64,000 nucleotides of DNA, from positions 2,104,501 through 2,168,500 of the forward strand of contig JAFEUB010000796.1 in NCBI GenBank assembly GCA_024529925.1, in the 5' to 3' direction. Shown here in pieces: positions 25,864-37,800 of the stretch. The stretch is from Ophthalmolycus amberensis (lineage: Eukaryota > Chordata > Actinopteri > Perciformes > Zoarcidae). The translations under genes were made by a program, and so were the position numbers. Numbering within the stretch: position 1 is the first letter of the stretch; each line of letters starts with the position of its first letter. The notes below the pieces were generated by a model. That model did no database searches. It was not told where the DNA came from and saw nothing but the letters and a program-made list of their open reading frames with translations.

Positions 25864-28800
25864 TCCAGCATAGTTCTTTGAGCCAAGTGCTAATCCCCAT
25901 GCACAGTATTGTCAACTCAGATGAAATGTTTAACTGTATTGACTTAAATGTCCTCTCCTTTGGACATCTGCTTCCGTTATGGGTCTAGGTTGCGTGTGTG
26001 TTCACCATACATTTTGTCTGAGAGCTTGTTTGATGGATAGAGCGTGATGGGTCCATTCTCTTTTCCTCTGGCAGTAATACTATTACCGTGGAACGCAAAT
26101 AGATTTTTATAATACCCTTTGTAATTGCACTCAAGCATGTATGGCAGACTGACTTTTATGGTGCCATATACACAGCATGCTCACCTGCAAATGGCTCCGT
26201 GCAGTGGCCTTTGAGCTGCTGAACATTCAGGTAATAAAGTCAAGCAACGAAGAGACATACAGTAGATGTTGCACAAGCATTATTGTAAGCTAATAGAACA
26301 CTTCACTTCCAACTAAGTGGGGCTAATAAGGGTTTATTGTTGTTTGAGAGTTGAATTAGCCACTGCACTTACTGTAGACCAAGGGTTTTCTAAAAGATTC
26401 AAAATAGTGAGGCTGCACAGGCAACACTGACAAAGCATATATATGTTAAGCACCACTTTCTACTTAATTGTTTCTATCATGACAATATATTCTTTTAGAC
26501 GATTTGTTTACCATCGTTGTCAGTATTGTGGAATACCCGATGCAACTATAAAATGTCTGTGAAACAGCACTAACCATAAAAGGCCTGTCTAGTTCTGACA
26601 TACTTGTTTCTCTGAGATCGACTACAACTCAAAATAGACAAATAAAGTATTTCTACGTTCTGGTTATAAAAGAGAAGCACAGCTGTTCGTGATGAACATT
26701 AGCGAAGGCTTCCATTGCAGCCGTTATTAGTGTTACTGATTACACCTGTGCTTTTCTTCTATGACATCAAAATGTCTGTCCTGAAAAATGTAATATTTTA
26801 TTTGCTAATATGTACGGGAAGAAGATGAAACTTGTCAGACATTTACTTCATGTTGATATTTTCTTGTATGTCAATATTCTTATATTCTCTCTGCAAGTTT
26901 TCTCGCTTGCTTTTGTCTGTTTTTTGTGTCCTCCATGATGCGTGCATGACTTAATATCTAATGGCCCAATTCCAAGGATGGAGGGTCCTTGCCAACCACA
27001 AAGTATCAAATACACGTCAAATGGGGGCCGGACTATAAACTGGGAAGCCGCAAAGAGAAATGCATCACAACTAAAATAGACACATCAACATCACTTTGGT
27101 CTATACTGATGACTGAAACAGCCAGGGAAACGGACACCCATGCCAAGTAAATAGCCATTATATGAAATGTAAATGAACCAGTGTGTGGTGCATATGTAAA
27201 TAATAATGAGTGTGCTATATGAAACAAATGCTACATTCAGGCATCGCTGTTTTGGTGTAGTAGGTTGTGATGGAAGATGGGAATTCAGTATGTATCCGTA
27301 ATGTTAATGTGTTTGAAAAATTGTCTGTGGAAATGTGTTTCACTAAAATAATAGGTGATCCGGCGTAGTGCGTTTCACTTTGAAAAGACTTTTCCCTTCT
27401 CATCTGTCCGTCATTCTCATTGTCTCCCAATGCTGGCCCTGCCTTTTCAATAAATATTGTATTGAACAATATGTGAAGAGCTGAACTGAAGCCGAACTAC
27501 CAATTACTACCATTGATTGAAATGTGTCAAGTTTGATGATACTATGAAGTTGAATTATGCGCTGTATCAATTTTTGATTCTTGTCTTAAACATCAATGAT
27601 TTGTTAATATCAGTGATTACTCCTTTTTTAAATAAGATGATTACGTGCGTGTGTAGGTGGAAGCTCTTTTGATCATTCCATGTTGTCATATTGACCTTCA
27701 ATTTTGTTTTGGTGCGTTTCAAACTTTAATATTGTAATATGTTTTTTTAAGAAAAAAATCTAAATGTTATTCAATTTGTCCATGAAAGTGAGGCTGATTC
27801 TTGTGAGACACTGATAATTGTGATTTTATTGATTTTATTGTAAATAAGGAAATCTATCTCTATATCTGGGGGCAGTGCAAACTTGTATTTTAGGATGGTT
27901 GTTGGTGACAGAAATCCACCTCTGGGACACAGTGGCAGCAAGTGAACATGAGGCTGGCTGATAACATAAGAGAACTAAGGCATCCCTAATGGAGGCAAAT
28001 AGTGGAAACACGTTCCATCAGAAGTGATTACTACTAATTAAGCTGTTTTCACAGCTGGCTGCCTCGCTTTAATATGCATGCTTGCATCATATAACGCGCT
28101 GAGAGAAAACGCATGAAAATGCTTCGAGATCCTGTTGAGTCACAGAACAGTGATTAAATGGAATAATATTACTCACAGCAGACAAACACCAGAATTATCA
28201 AAATTATGTTAATTATTTCCTTAAGCAGAGAACAAAGAGAGAGATAGACGACACTTAATCCGCAGCTAAGAGAGAGCCATACAAGTAAAGTAGACATGAC
28301 AGGACCCATGAGAGTGAATGTGTGGTCTCCCCTTCCCGCCTGTGTCTGTGGCCAGTGTTGAGTGTATGTAGCACTGAGGCCTGCTAGTTCCTTTCTAACA
28401 GATGACTGATTGTGCTCCTCTACTTTGTGTGGCCCCGCACCGCTCAGCAGCACTTCAAAGAGCAGCCAGGCTTCCCGGGGAGCGATTGTTGTTCGCTGGG
28501 GCTCCAACGCGGTGCACACTGATGTTTTTCTTTCATACAAAAGCAGTTAGCAGCCCATAATCCTACACTCTTGAGTGGAGAAAATACCCACAATCCCTCA
28601 CGCTGGGAATGTCATGTAGCTCTTCCTGCATGGCCTGGTGGGCAATAGAGAGGACCAAAGTGTGTATGGTGGCGGCTCACAGATTGATCAATGACATTTA
28701 AGCTTCAAGCATCAGAGGACTGTGACATCAACAACTGTCTGCATATCTTTTAATAAAAGTTAGTTTTTGTTTTCAGTATATACAGCTATTTGTTTCTTCT

Positions 28801-30846
28801 TGCATCACATTTGATTTTATTTCAAGTGAAATGATTGATGTTAGGATCATAATATTCACTTTCCAACAAGCGCTCTTTTTTGTTTTCTTGCAGAGGGAAT
28901 AATACAGAGAACAGTTTTGGACCGTTTCAGGGTTAACTTTTAATTCTACTTAGGATCCAACAGCGTTTTTATTTTAAAGTGCTTTGTTTAATCAGAAAAG
29001 CAGAATCGTGTAGAAAGCCTTTTTTCTTCTTTTTTCACCTGGCCGTGATGTGTCGGTGTTCACGGCTCTTACCGTAACTTGTTGTCTCTTGAGGATGTGT
29101 TTTCCTGCCTCTCTATGTGCATATTGTGAGGTTTGATTAATCACATTTGAGGACGTGAGATTCAGAATGAAAGAAAGCCTGTCGGTCCCTTACAGCTTCT
29201 GTTTTTTTTTTTTTTTTGCCCTTTCTCATCGTGGATTGTTTTGTTCACTACTGCCAAACCAGGCGTGAGGTCTTTTAAGTACTCTTGTGCCAGTTAAAAC
29301 CACAGCAGGGATAGACGTTGTCCCCTGTTCTGGAATTACAACTTTCTTTTCCACCCGTTTTTAATACGACTCTTATTTTCCTGTTCGTCCTGTGGTTAGG
29401 AGATCAAAGACACTTTAGATTTGGATGCCTTTGAATCATGAAAGGGCTTTAATTGAAATAAAAATGGGGATGGGACTCAGGCTAATAGCTCTGCTCAGGT
29501 ATGTATCATAACGTCTTTTGGCTGCAATGCATGGCTTCTCTTTCAAGGCTTTCACACTGGCAATGAAAGATACCTCCTATAATTTTCCTCGCGGTATTTG
29601 AAAATGAAGTGTAACAAAATTATTCATGAACATTGTCAACAGAGCAGGCTTCCTTTCTCTTATGAGCAAATCATTCTCCAGGAGATTTGTTCAACTTTGC
29701 CAAAACCATTTGTAAAAGCAGCAGCTGCAAATCTTTGCTATAATCCCATTTAACATTGTGCAGCTATTACCATTTCTCTCTATCTATTATTGCTTTGCCT
29801 TGTTGCCCCCACCCCTGCCCCATGTCTGCAAGTGTTTTATGGTCTGCAGGGAGGTGGGAGAGCGGTTGTTTGCCAGGATGGTGTAAGCATACAAAAAGAT
29901 ATCCATTTTTCATCCACACAAGCAGTGAAAAAATTGCAAAAGAGAACAGAATGAAGTGGAAATATACTGTATAATTATGCTATAGACTGTTACCAATATG
30001 TATTATATGTTGCTTATCCTGTTATAGTATTTGTAAATGAAGAAATATACTACACACATGTTCTAGGGTGCGTAGCATCCAGCTAGGTGTGGTTGGAAAG
30101 GCCCAGGGTGACTCTGACTGCTGCGCATTGCATCCTTCCAGTGCGACTGTCAACCGGGGCAGACTGTCTTCAGGGACTGTCTCGAAGTTTCCCCTCCTAT
30201 ATTTATCTTTATCCAGCGTTATGTCCGCCATTTTTTGTGGTTTCCCCTTAGATGCATTCTTGGGCATGCGTGGGGGCTGCACACCCAGTGCCCAAAGGCT
30301 GGTGTCCATTAACATTCCACCGCTGAATAAGAAGAAAACACATGCAGAAGGGCAGTGGCTCTGCACACACACACCCACTCACAGTGGGGCACAAGTGATG
30401 ATTGAGAGGAGTTACTGTATGAGCCACTACATTGTTGTTTTTTAGTAAAATCCTACCTAATCCGATACCTTTTTAAACAACATTGAAGAATGTTTTTGGC
30501 CAATCACCACTGAAAGCAACACTGCAAATCACTCCCAATTCAAAGCTCCTTCACCTGTCTCGAGTCTAGCTGAGTATTTCTCAGTGGCATGTGTGTGATC
30601 CGCCATGATGCTACCACAGACGTACAGTGTAGGACATTTTCTTCACCCTGAACCAACAGTCGAGAAGTGTAGCTGTCATATTAAACCTCTGTGCTCACTC
30701 ACTTAGCTCGCCACACTCTCCGGGGCGCCCCTGTTTGTCTGCACCACTGTTCCGGTTCAGTAGAGAGAGCAACAGGGAGACGAGAAGCTCAATGTGCATT
30801 CCTGTCAAGAACTCCTTCCCTAGTCCTGTAAATCATCCTCAAACAT

Positions 30847-30847
<1 letters not shown>
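25864..30847. other. Unique noncoding stretch, no gene seen
   Basis: A minus-strand frame of 123 codons (28169-28540) ends in a hydrophobic stretch. Frames of 118 and 125 codons overlap on opposite strands at 30022-30445. None resembles a known protein family. A T16 tract sits at 29202-29217. A let-7-like string at 27252-27272 was rejected. Most of 26,000-28,100 is AT-rich with nothing to name. Confidence 0.5.
29202..29217. repeat. T16 homopolymer
   Basis: Sixteen consecutive T, preceded by CTTCTG and followed by GCCC. It could be the remains of a retroposed A-tail on the minus strand, but no SINE or processed transcript body is recognisable beside it. Confidence 0.9.

Positions 30848-30895
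<48 letters not shown>
30848..30895. repeat. (CA)24 microsatellite, perfect
   Basis: 48 bp of uninterrupted CA, the longest perfect CA array in the window. The plus-strand frame of TH repeats across it is an artefact. Confidence 0.95.
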
Positions 30896-30896
<1 letters not shown>

Positions 30897-33800
30897 CGCT
30901 TACCTGCGATGAGAAGCTGTCTGTGAGTCTGCAGACTTCTAATGCTCGAGGCATGCTGGCTACATTTGCACTTACCTACTGTGGTTCTCATTCATTATTC
31001 TACTAATTAATACTTTTTAAAGTCCTAATAAGACCCTCTGATTATGGCAGCAATGACTGTTAAAGTTGAATAACGTTTGTGGATTAATAATAAAGCGTTC
31101 TGTGGTAGTTAGTAGGTTAATAAGGACAGTCTTTGAGGTTCGAAGTGATTGCACTTCAATGTGATATTTCTGCTGAGTGTGCTGGAAAACAAATCAGTGT
31201 GCTTTTAGTGCGATGGCCTTTGTTGGGGGAACAGGTGCAGTGTCACACCAATAGAGGGCATTGTTGTTTAACTGCAGGCACAGCGAGCTTATCCTTTGTT
31301 TATGTAGGTGTCCATGGGTGCTGCTGTTTGTCTTTCAGTCTGCCCTCTTCTCTCCATTTAGTCTGACTGAATTTGATGCTTTTCTTTGAATACTAATTTG
31401 AGCATCAATGTATCAATGTCGTCTTTTTTCACATTCCGTCAGCAAATGCAATGGCTAAACACACTCAATCTTTTGTTTTTCTCCACCAATTGAGATTACT
31501 TCATATTACGTTTTATATGAGATGCAAATTAGAATGATTCATTTTATCAAGCTGCAGCCAATCTTCCTCTAAAGGGAATTTGTGTTTTCTTTCTTTCACA
31601 TACTCCAAGGAAGATAATTTGCTAAAATATGTAAATAAAATTAACTTCCTTCTTTTTGGCACCGATTCATTGTAGACGTACAGTTTTAGATACGCAGTGT
31701 ACTTTATTGCAATTTAACTGAAAAACTGTGAGGGGAAATATAACTGTCTCTGAGGATGTCGGGCTGAAGCTTTGATAAGTTCTGACAAGTTCTTCTTTTT
31801 AATTTGTGTCAGGTGAGGGAACGCAGAACCGATTAGAGAGGTGATTTCAGGTCGGCTTCAGCCCTCTCAGTCTGGCATGAAGTCAATCCTGAGAGTTCTG
31901 AAGAACCTGTAGTGGGACAGGTCATTTGTAAGGTACTCTCAGTGTAGTCTTTATAAATAAATGGTGTGTGTCTCTTAATGTGCACACACCTGAGCCACAT
32001 AAAAACTGCTTCCAGGACTGATAACCGTATAGTGTAGTTAACTTTATCATCTGTCTTTGAGGCAGAGAGTTTGAAATCACACTTAAATGCATGCAGACAT
32101 ATACACACACATGTATAACAGAAAAAGCCAACCGAGCTGACGATTCACCTTGCAAGCAGAAAGGCCTCGTCATATCAAAATTAGTCAACCAGACCCGCTC
32201 AGCTTGCTTTTGCCATCTCATTTATTGTACTGCTGTTTATTTTCTGAAATTTCATTTTTACATTTATTTTCATAATTATTTTATATGACTTCTGTTTGCC
32301 CTTTTAAAAGGACATTCTGTCTTCACTATATCATTGCTGTTTGTATACATAATCATTCATATCGCTTAATATATATTGATCATTTAGGATTATATGTGAA
32401 GTTGTGAAAAGGGCACCGATTATGATCAAATTGGAATGCTGAGGGATAAACGTTGATTGAAAGTTTTTTTTCTTAGAATTTCTACTCGAATGTATTATTT
32501 GCTGACACATGCATATTTGATAAACCAAAAGCATGTTTGTTACAAATGTATGCTTTAACTTGCGTGCAACATCTGAAAAGCTGAGATAGTGAAACCCAAC
32601 TCGTTGGTCAAAAGGACAAAACTCATTCAGCCTCATTTTAACACAATGGATGAGCATTCAATCAAATAGATGCCAATTTATTGATTTCGGGGAATGCACA
32701 AAAGAAAGGATTTAAATCTTGGCCGATAGCCATTAACAGCGAATCTGAAGATAGACAGGCGATTGGTCATAGATCACAAATGGCAGGAAATCCATCTCTC
32801 CTCTCATTTCTCCTTTTTATTTGTTCATGCGCCCACTCTGAGATTTTTCAAACCAGATTATCATACAGTCCAGACATATACTCCAACTCATACCCTCCTT
32901 CACTCACAAGTCTTTCTCTAAACTGCGTGACCAAATCCCTCTTCCTGCTCTTTACCGTGCAGCTTGCTACAGTGCTTTGCAAAAGAGCTTTCAGTAAAGT
33001 CTGTGCGCAGGACGAAGTGGCACTACAGTGGGTTGTCCTGTCTTTGGTGCAAAGATGTAGATTGGGCTAGATGGGTAATTAATATGAACCTGTCATGACA
33101 GACATGAATAGTTGAGTCTAAATTGATTTCAGATTCATAATTAAATCTGTCTGCTTCCAAGCGGTCCACCCAAAGTGTTAATAATTATGACAAGCCGGCG
33201 ATCAAAGGGGGAATCAGAGTTACAAATACAAGCCCTCTTTCAAAAAGCCCTGACTCTGCTTTAGACCACATTCATCACTGTTAAATATCAAATAGAGATC
33301 TGACTAAATAAATGAAACGAATAAATGGGGATCAACACACTTGTGATCATGAAATGCATGTTAGGTCATATCTCTTATTATCTTTAGATTTATACTGCAT
33401 GAGAAATATACCTCTTTTTTTCTTGTAATGAAGGACGAAGTCACCAATCGTAACGTAGACGCATGTTTATGTGACTCGCATGTATACAGCACAGAGGTCG
33501 TTCATTCTTTAGGAACACATTTTTTATTCTTAGTTCAGCAAGCAATTGATATGTGATCTGGGAGAGGGCAGCTTATTGATCATTGTGGGGACTTAAGCGG
33601 TAGTATGGTGGTGTGTGGACAGATTGTTCAGGGTCCTGTACACTTAAGCCCCTGTCTTACTCATATGGAGCCACATAAGGTTTCCACTTTTGACATGTTT
33701 AAAGTGCTCATTGAAAAACAGCAAACATCAGACATGCACATCGGCAAGACTCGATAAATGAACTATTATGTTACACCGCAAACAATTAGCCTGAACACTC

Positions 33801-34574
33801 TTTTAAATGCATGTATTTAGACTGGACGCTGTTGACACCATAGCCCTCTTTATTCCCCTGAATGGGCGGGCAAAGAAATCTGTCTCTCGTTCTTTTCATT
33901 TCATCAGCTTTCATCTCCAAATTAGACTGAACATTTTTGTGCAGTAATTTGATGTGTGTTTCTTTATATAACATCTTCAAAGTATATTGACATATAAAAT
34001 AAACAGAGCTCACCATAAAAAAAAAAAAGAAAGTCTTACCAAATTGGTGTGAGGATGTCCAGAGGGGTTGGAATGTGAGCTTGGCTGCGGTCTGTTCTCA
34101 GGTGATGGATAGCGAAGGGGAGTCGGTGGTGGGGTGGGCAGGCTTTGACCTTGGCCATGGAACAGTAAGCGCTAGCTCAGATATCTCACATGATACCCAT
34201 ACATAGCGGTTCATTACGGAAGAGCCCCCTTATGCAAAGTGCAGAGCTCAACACTGGCTGGCTGACAGGGGCTAGCCTAGCACTGCTGACCGAACAATAA
34301 GACAACAGGGCCGGCCCCACCTCCCAAAAACAAGCCAGCAGCAGCTGCTGCTGCTTTACAAGTTAAGACGATCAGGACTTCATACAAAATGAGAACCAGA
34401 CCCCAAAATGCACAGACCACCATAAAGGTTCATACGTATTCTTACACATTTTAACCAAGTGTAAAGGGGAAGTTACATACCAAACTATGTCTTGACTGAA
34501 ACCATTAACGTCGGCACAAACAATCGTCATTTATTTTACTCTTTCTACGCATTAAACAATGTAGGTACATGTTT
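30896..34574. other. Unique noncoding stretch, no gene seen
   Basis: AT-rich unique sequence with short unrecognised frames only. It holds the CTCF-like motif near 31.25 kb. The string TACAGTGCTTTGCAAAAG near 32970 recalls a Tc1-type terminus but has no partner end. The block 33060-33300 is complex and repeat-free. Confidence 0.55.
31248..31260. promoter_or_regulatory. CTCF-like motif
   Basis: CCAATAGAGGGCA fits the core CTCF pattern (CCA-S-Y-AGRKGGCR) with one departure, A where S is preferred. In vertebrates such sites anchor chromatin loops and insulate domains. A single motif of this length is expected by chance several times in 64 kb when mismatches are allowed, so the call is weak. Confidence 0.3.
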
Positions 34575-34800
34575 GTGTGCTTTAGGGTTGCTGGTAGGCA
34601 TATTTTGTCGCCCTTGTTACAGAGCCAGGTTGTTTGGTTCCCATTGCTGCCAGTCTTTGTGCTAAGCTAAGTTAGTGTACTGCTTGGTAGTAGCGTCATA
34701 TTTACCGTACAGAAAGAGTGATATCAATCTCCCCGTCTAACTCTTGAAGAAAGCAAACAGTTGCACTGCATTTCACAACATGTCAAAGTGTTCCTTTCGG
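34575..34800 (+). repeat. Abundant perciform interspersed repeat (TTTACCGTACAG type)
   Basis: The following strings occur in the same order and spacing as a repeat I know from many percomorph genomes: GCTGGTAGGCA-ATTTTGT, ACAGAGCCAGGTTG, CCAGTCTTTGTGCTAAGCTAA, CATATTTACCGTACAGA, GTGATATCAATCT, CTAACTCTTGAAGAAAGC, and a final ATGTCAAAGTGTTCCTTT. The terminal AAAATGTCAAACTATTCCTTTAA is characteristic. I do not know whether it is formally classed as a SINE or as a non-autonomous DNA element. The copy is moderately diverged and probably lacks the 5' part. Confidence 0.75.
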
Positions 34801-37800
34801 TGAACTCTGATCCAAGCAGCAGTGCTGCACACTGTATCTACATATGCTTACTATTGATTCATTTTCAGTGTGTTTCAATCTTTCCACTTCGACTATAAAA
34901 AGAAAATGGCATACTCCAGTGTGAAAGTGGTAGCTCTGGTAATTGTATGTCACGAATACTGTGTTATTGACCGTTTTGATTGACTCTCTCTCTCTCTTTA
35001 ATAACGGCCCTGCTGTAAACCTTTTTATCATCAGACTTTACAGCACTGGACAGTGACCGCACAGCTTTAAAAAAAATCCTGTAGCGATTACTTTCCATAT
35101 TTAAACCAACATGTTCCATTACCATTCAGTTTAACAATATTCATGCATTATATGAGTGTGAAGGTAGATTTTTTATAAGATAATGTTAACATGATCCCTC
35201 TCCTGTAGTTACAGTTGTAATATTGTTTGATACTGTTGCACTGTGTATTTCTGTGCACTGTCCAGTACAGTATTTAACCTCTATAAGTAAATTGTACGGA
35301 GGTCACATGGCGGTGACGTGTGTACAGCTGAGGATTGGTGTGATCCACATACTGTACATCAAAGGAGAAAAACTGTCAATGCTGTGAAGTGCGGCGGGGA
35401 GTTTACACACTTTTGCATCACTGTGACTGAACGATCTTCTCACCAAACATGCAGTGTAACATAACGTCTAAGTGCAACCCCTCCAGCTTGCACTCAAATT
35501 TGGTAGAAGATACACAGCTTAGAGGATGTACTGTATGTAAACACTTATCTGTACACGGAGAAAGCTGTCTGTTTTATAGACGCAGTGAGATCTCAGCATT
35601 CCTAAAGTGAAGCAGACTTAATTTAAGTCTTTGCATTTCATAACCTGGGAGAGTAGGGTCACCATAAGTACAATACTTACGGTCACCTGTAGTTATGCAG
35701 CTCTAATGACTTTTAAATGAATGCCATGTGCTCTCTCAACTCTCACAGTAACATGGTGGGAATTACCCAAAAAATGTGCCCCTATCTCTGCAGTAGAACT
35801 CTGAAAACATGTTGGATGCTGGCAAAAATGTTTCAGCTGGTCAATCACAAATAGTTGATATTATTGATAAATTTGGACATTTTTGGATATGTTTTTGGAC
35901 AAATCTCTGCTTCACTGTCGCCACCAAGACGAAGTTCTAATTAAGTTGAGAGAAAGTTGTATGCTAAATATTCACAGTGATGAAATTTCAAAATGGCCGC
36001 TGGGCATACTGCAGGAACAGATGGTGTGTCAATTTCAATGTTTCGGTCTCAGATGAGCAGACATTAGCCTGTGTCAACAGAGAGTAGTACTGTCTTCAGT
36101 CTTCGTGTGTTAATGAGTGAATACATAAGTGTGTACATACTGTGTGTGTTTGAGAGAGAGAAAGACGTCGGACTCCTGTGAATCCATCGTGGGAGCAAGG
36201 CCCATATTGTGTTTGTGTCCAGCAGCCTGGTGGACAGGCCTCTCTGCTCCAGGCTAACCTCCTATCAGAGCCATTGGCATATCTTGAGTGGGATGACATA
36301 ATCAATAATCAGAACTGTGAATCAATCGTATTCTAAATAAGCATTGATTTGGCCCACAAGGTTAGCCAGCTTTATCGGTTTACATTAAGTAAAGCAACAC
36401 AATACACAAAGGCCCGTGACTTGGACAGACAAGTTTAACCCCGAACCATCCGTCTCTCAGTTACACAAAGTACATGAGTGGGGAAAAGAGTGTGTATTCT
36501 CTCTCTTTCAGTTCCCCCTGCTCAGTCAGGCAGCTCCGCATTGCCTTTTTTTACACTTCTGTATGTATTATTCTTAGAGAAGTTAATGTTGGTCTTTGTC
36601 CACTGGAATCTCTTCAACATTATTGTCACGCGCAGCCTCATTTGAATACAATGAAGCTCCAGTTTGCATCTCATTATCGACATGGCCAGGTAGACAGAGG
36701 TCACTGATTTGTGTCACCTTCCACAAAACGGCCATCTCTCTCGGGAGCCTGTTGGATGAAGAGGGAGGAGTGTGGCACCACACTGCGAGTGTGTAACCCA
36801 TGGGGGCTCCACATCTCCCTAATTACCAGCTAGTGGAACACAGTCACAGCTGTCTGCAGGTTAGTCGAAGATGACCCATGAGAATATACAGTTTTGCATT
36901 CTCGATAGAATCTTGTTGTTCTTGAAAGACTATATATTCTAAGGAGACAGTGTCAAACTGTCGAGGGTGTTTCTCAGTGGTAACAGGAAGCTGCCCGTCT
37001 CATACGTGTGGGCCTTAACTTCACAGTTTTCAGCAAGCCAACACGTCCTATATTCACCAAAAAACATAGGACTCCCCCCAATGTGCTTGAATCGCCTACT
37101 AACAGAAAGACTTGGAGGCAAGCATGGAGAATAAGCCGAAATAACCCTTTTAGTCTCCACTCACCGCAACAAAGCTTAGTTACATGATTATCGTGTCGCC
37201 AACATGGATCCTCCATCATCATTTTTCCCCACTGGCAGTGGCTCAGTGCCAGAGATGGGCTTAGGTTTGGCCCATGAGAGAAACCCTTTCCACTGCTCAT
37301 ACAGACCACCTGGCATCATACGTTCTGTCTTTAGGAGGGGAAAAAAAGTGCTTGTTAAAACGTCTCTTACACTCACTCACACAGTCGTGCACAGACGCAC
37401 ACAAACCCAGTGAAATATTTGGCACTGTCGATAAGCTAAGAGCAACAGTAAGCTAAATTGGCTATTTGTATGGTTTGTTATCTATTATTTATATTCGGAC
37501 GTTTCTCACAAGGCTATCCTGAACTCTTGGTGGCGAGAGGCAATGGTGCTTCTTTGATCTCTCTGAAGCGCTCTATCGGTGCAGCCTCTTCGTCGGTTCC
37601 TCGCGCACCTCGTGTCTTCCCTCCACCTCTTTCCCTGCCCATCTATCCCTCTCCCTCGTTCTCTTTGTCCCTTGTGAAAGCCCCTGTCACCTCTGGCCCT
37701 CCTCCTCTCCTCCCCCTCTGTGAGGCTATTACAGGCAGCACTCCTCCCTCTCTGCCTTCCCCATGTATTACCATTAGAAGACATGCATCTTGGGAGCTGC

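Noticed and set aside
27252..27272. String GTAGTAGGTTGT resembling let-7
   Set aside because: The seed start differs from let-7 (TGAGGTAG), and no complementary arm lies nearby to make a hairpin.
28169..28540. 123-codon minus-strand frame with a hydrophobic C-terminus that looks like membrane segments
   Set aside because: The hydrophobic stretch comes from AT-rich codons. No homologue is recognised, and there is no promoter or splice signal.
32968..32990. TACAGTGCTTTGCAAAAG, resembling a Tc1-type end
   Set aside because: No inverted partner and no TA target pair at a sensible distance.
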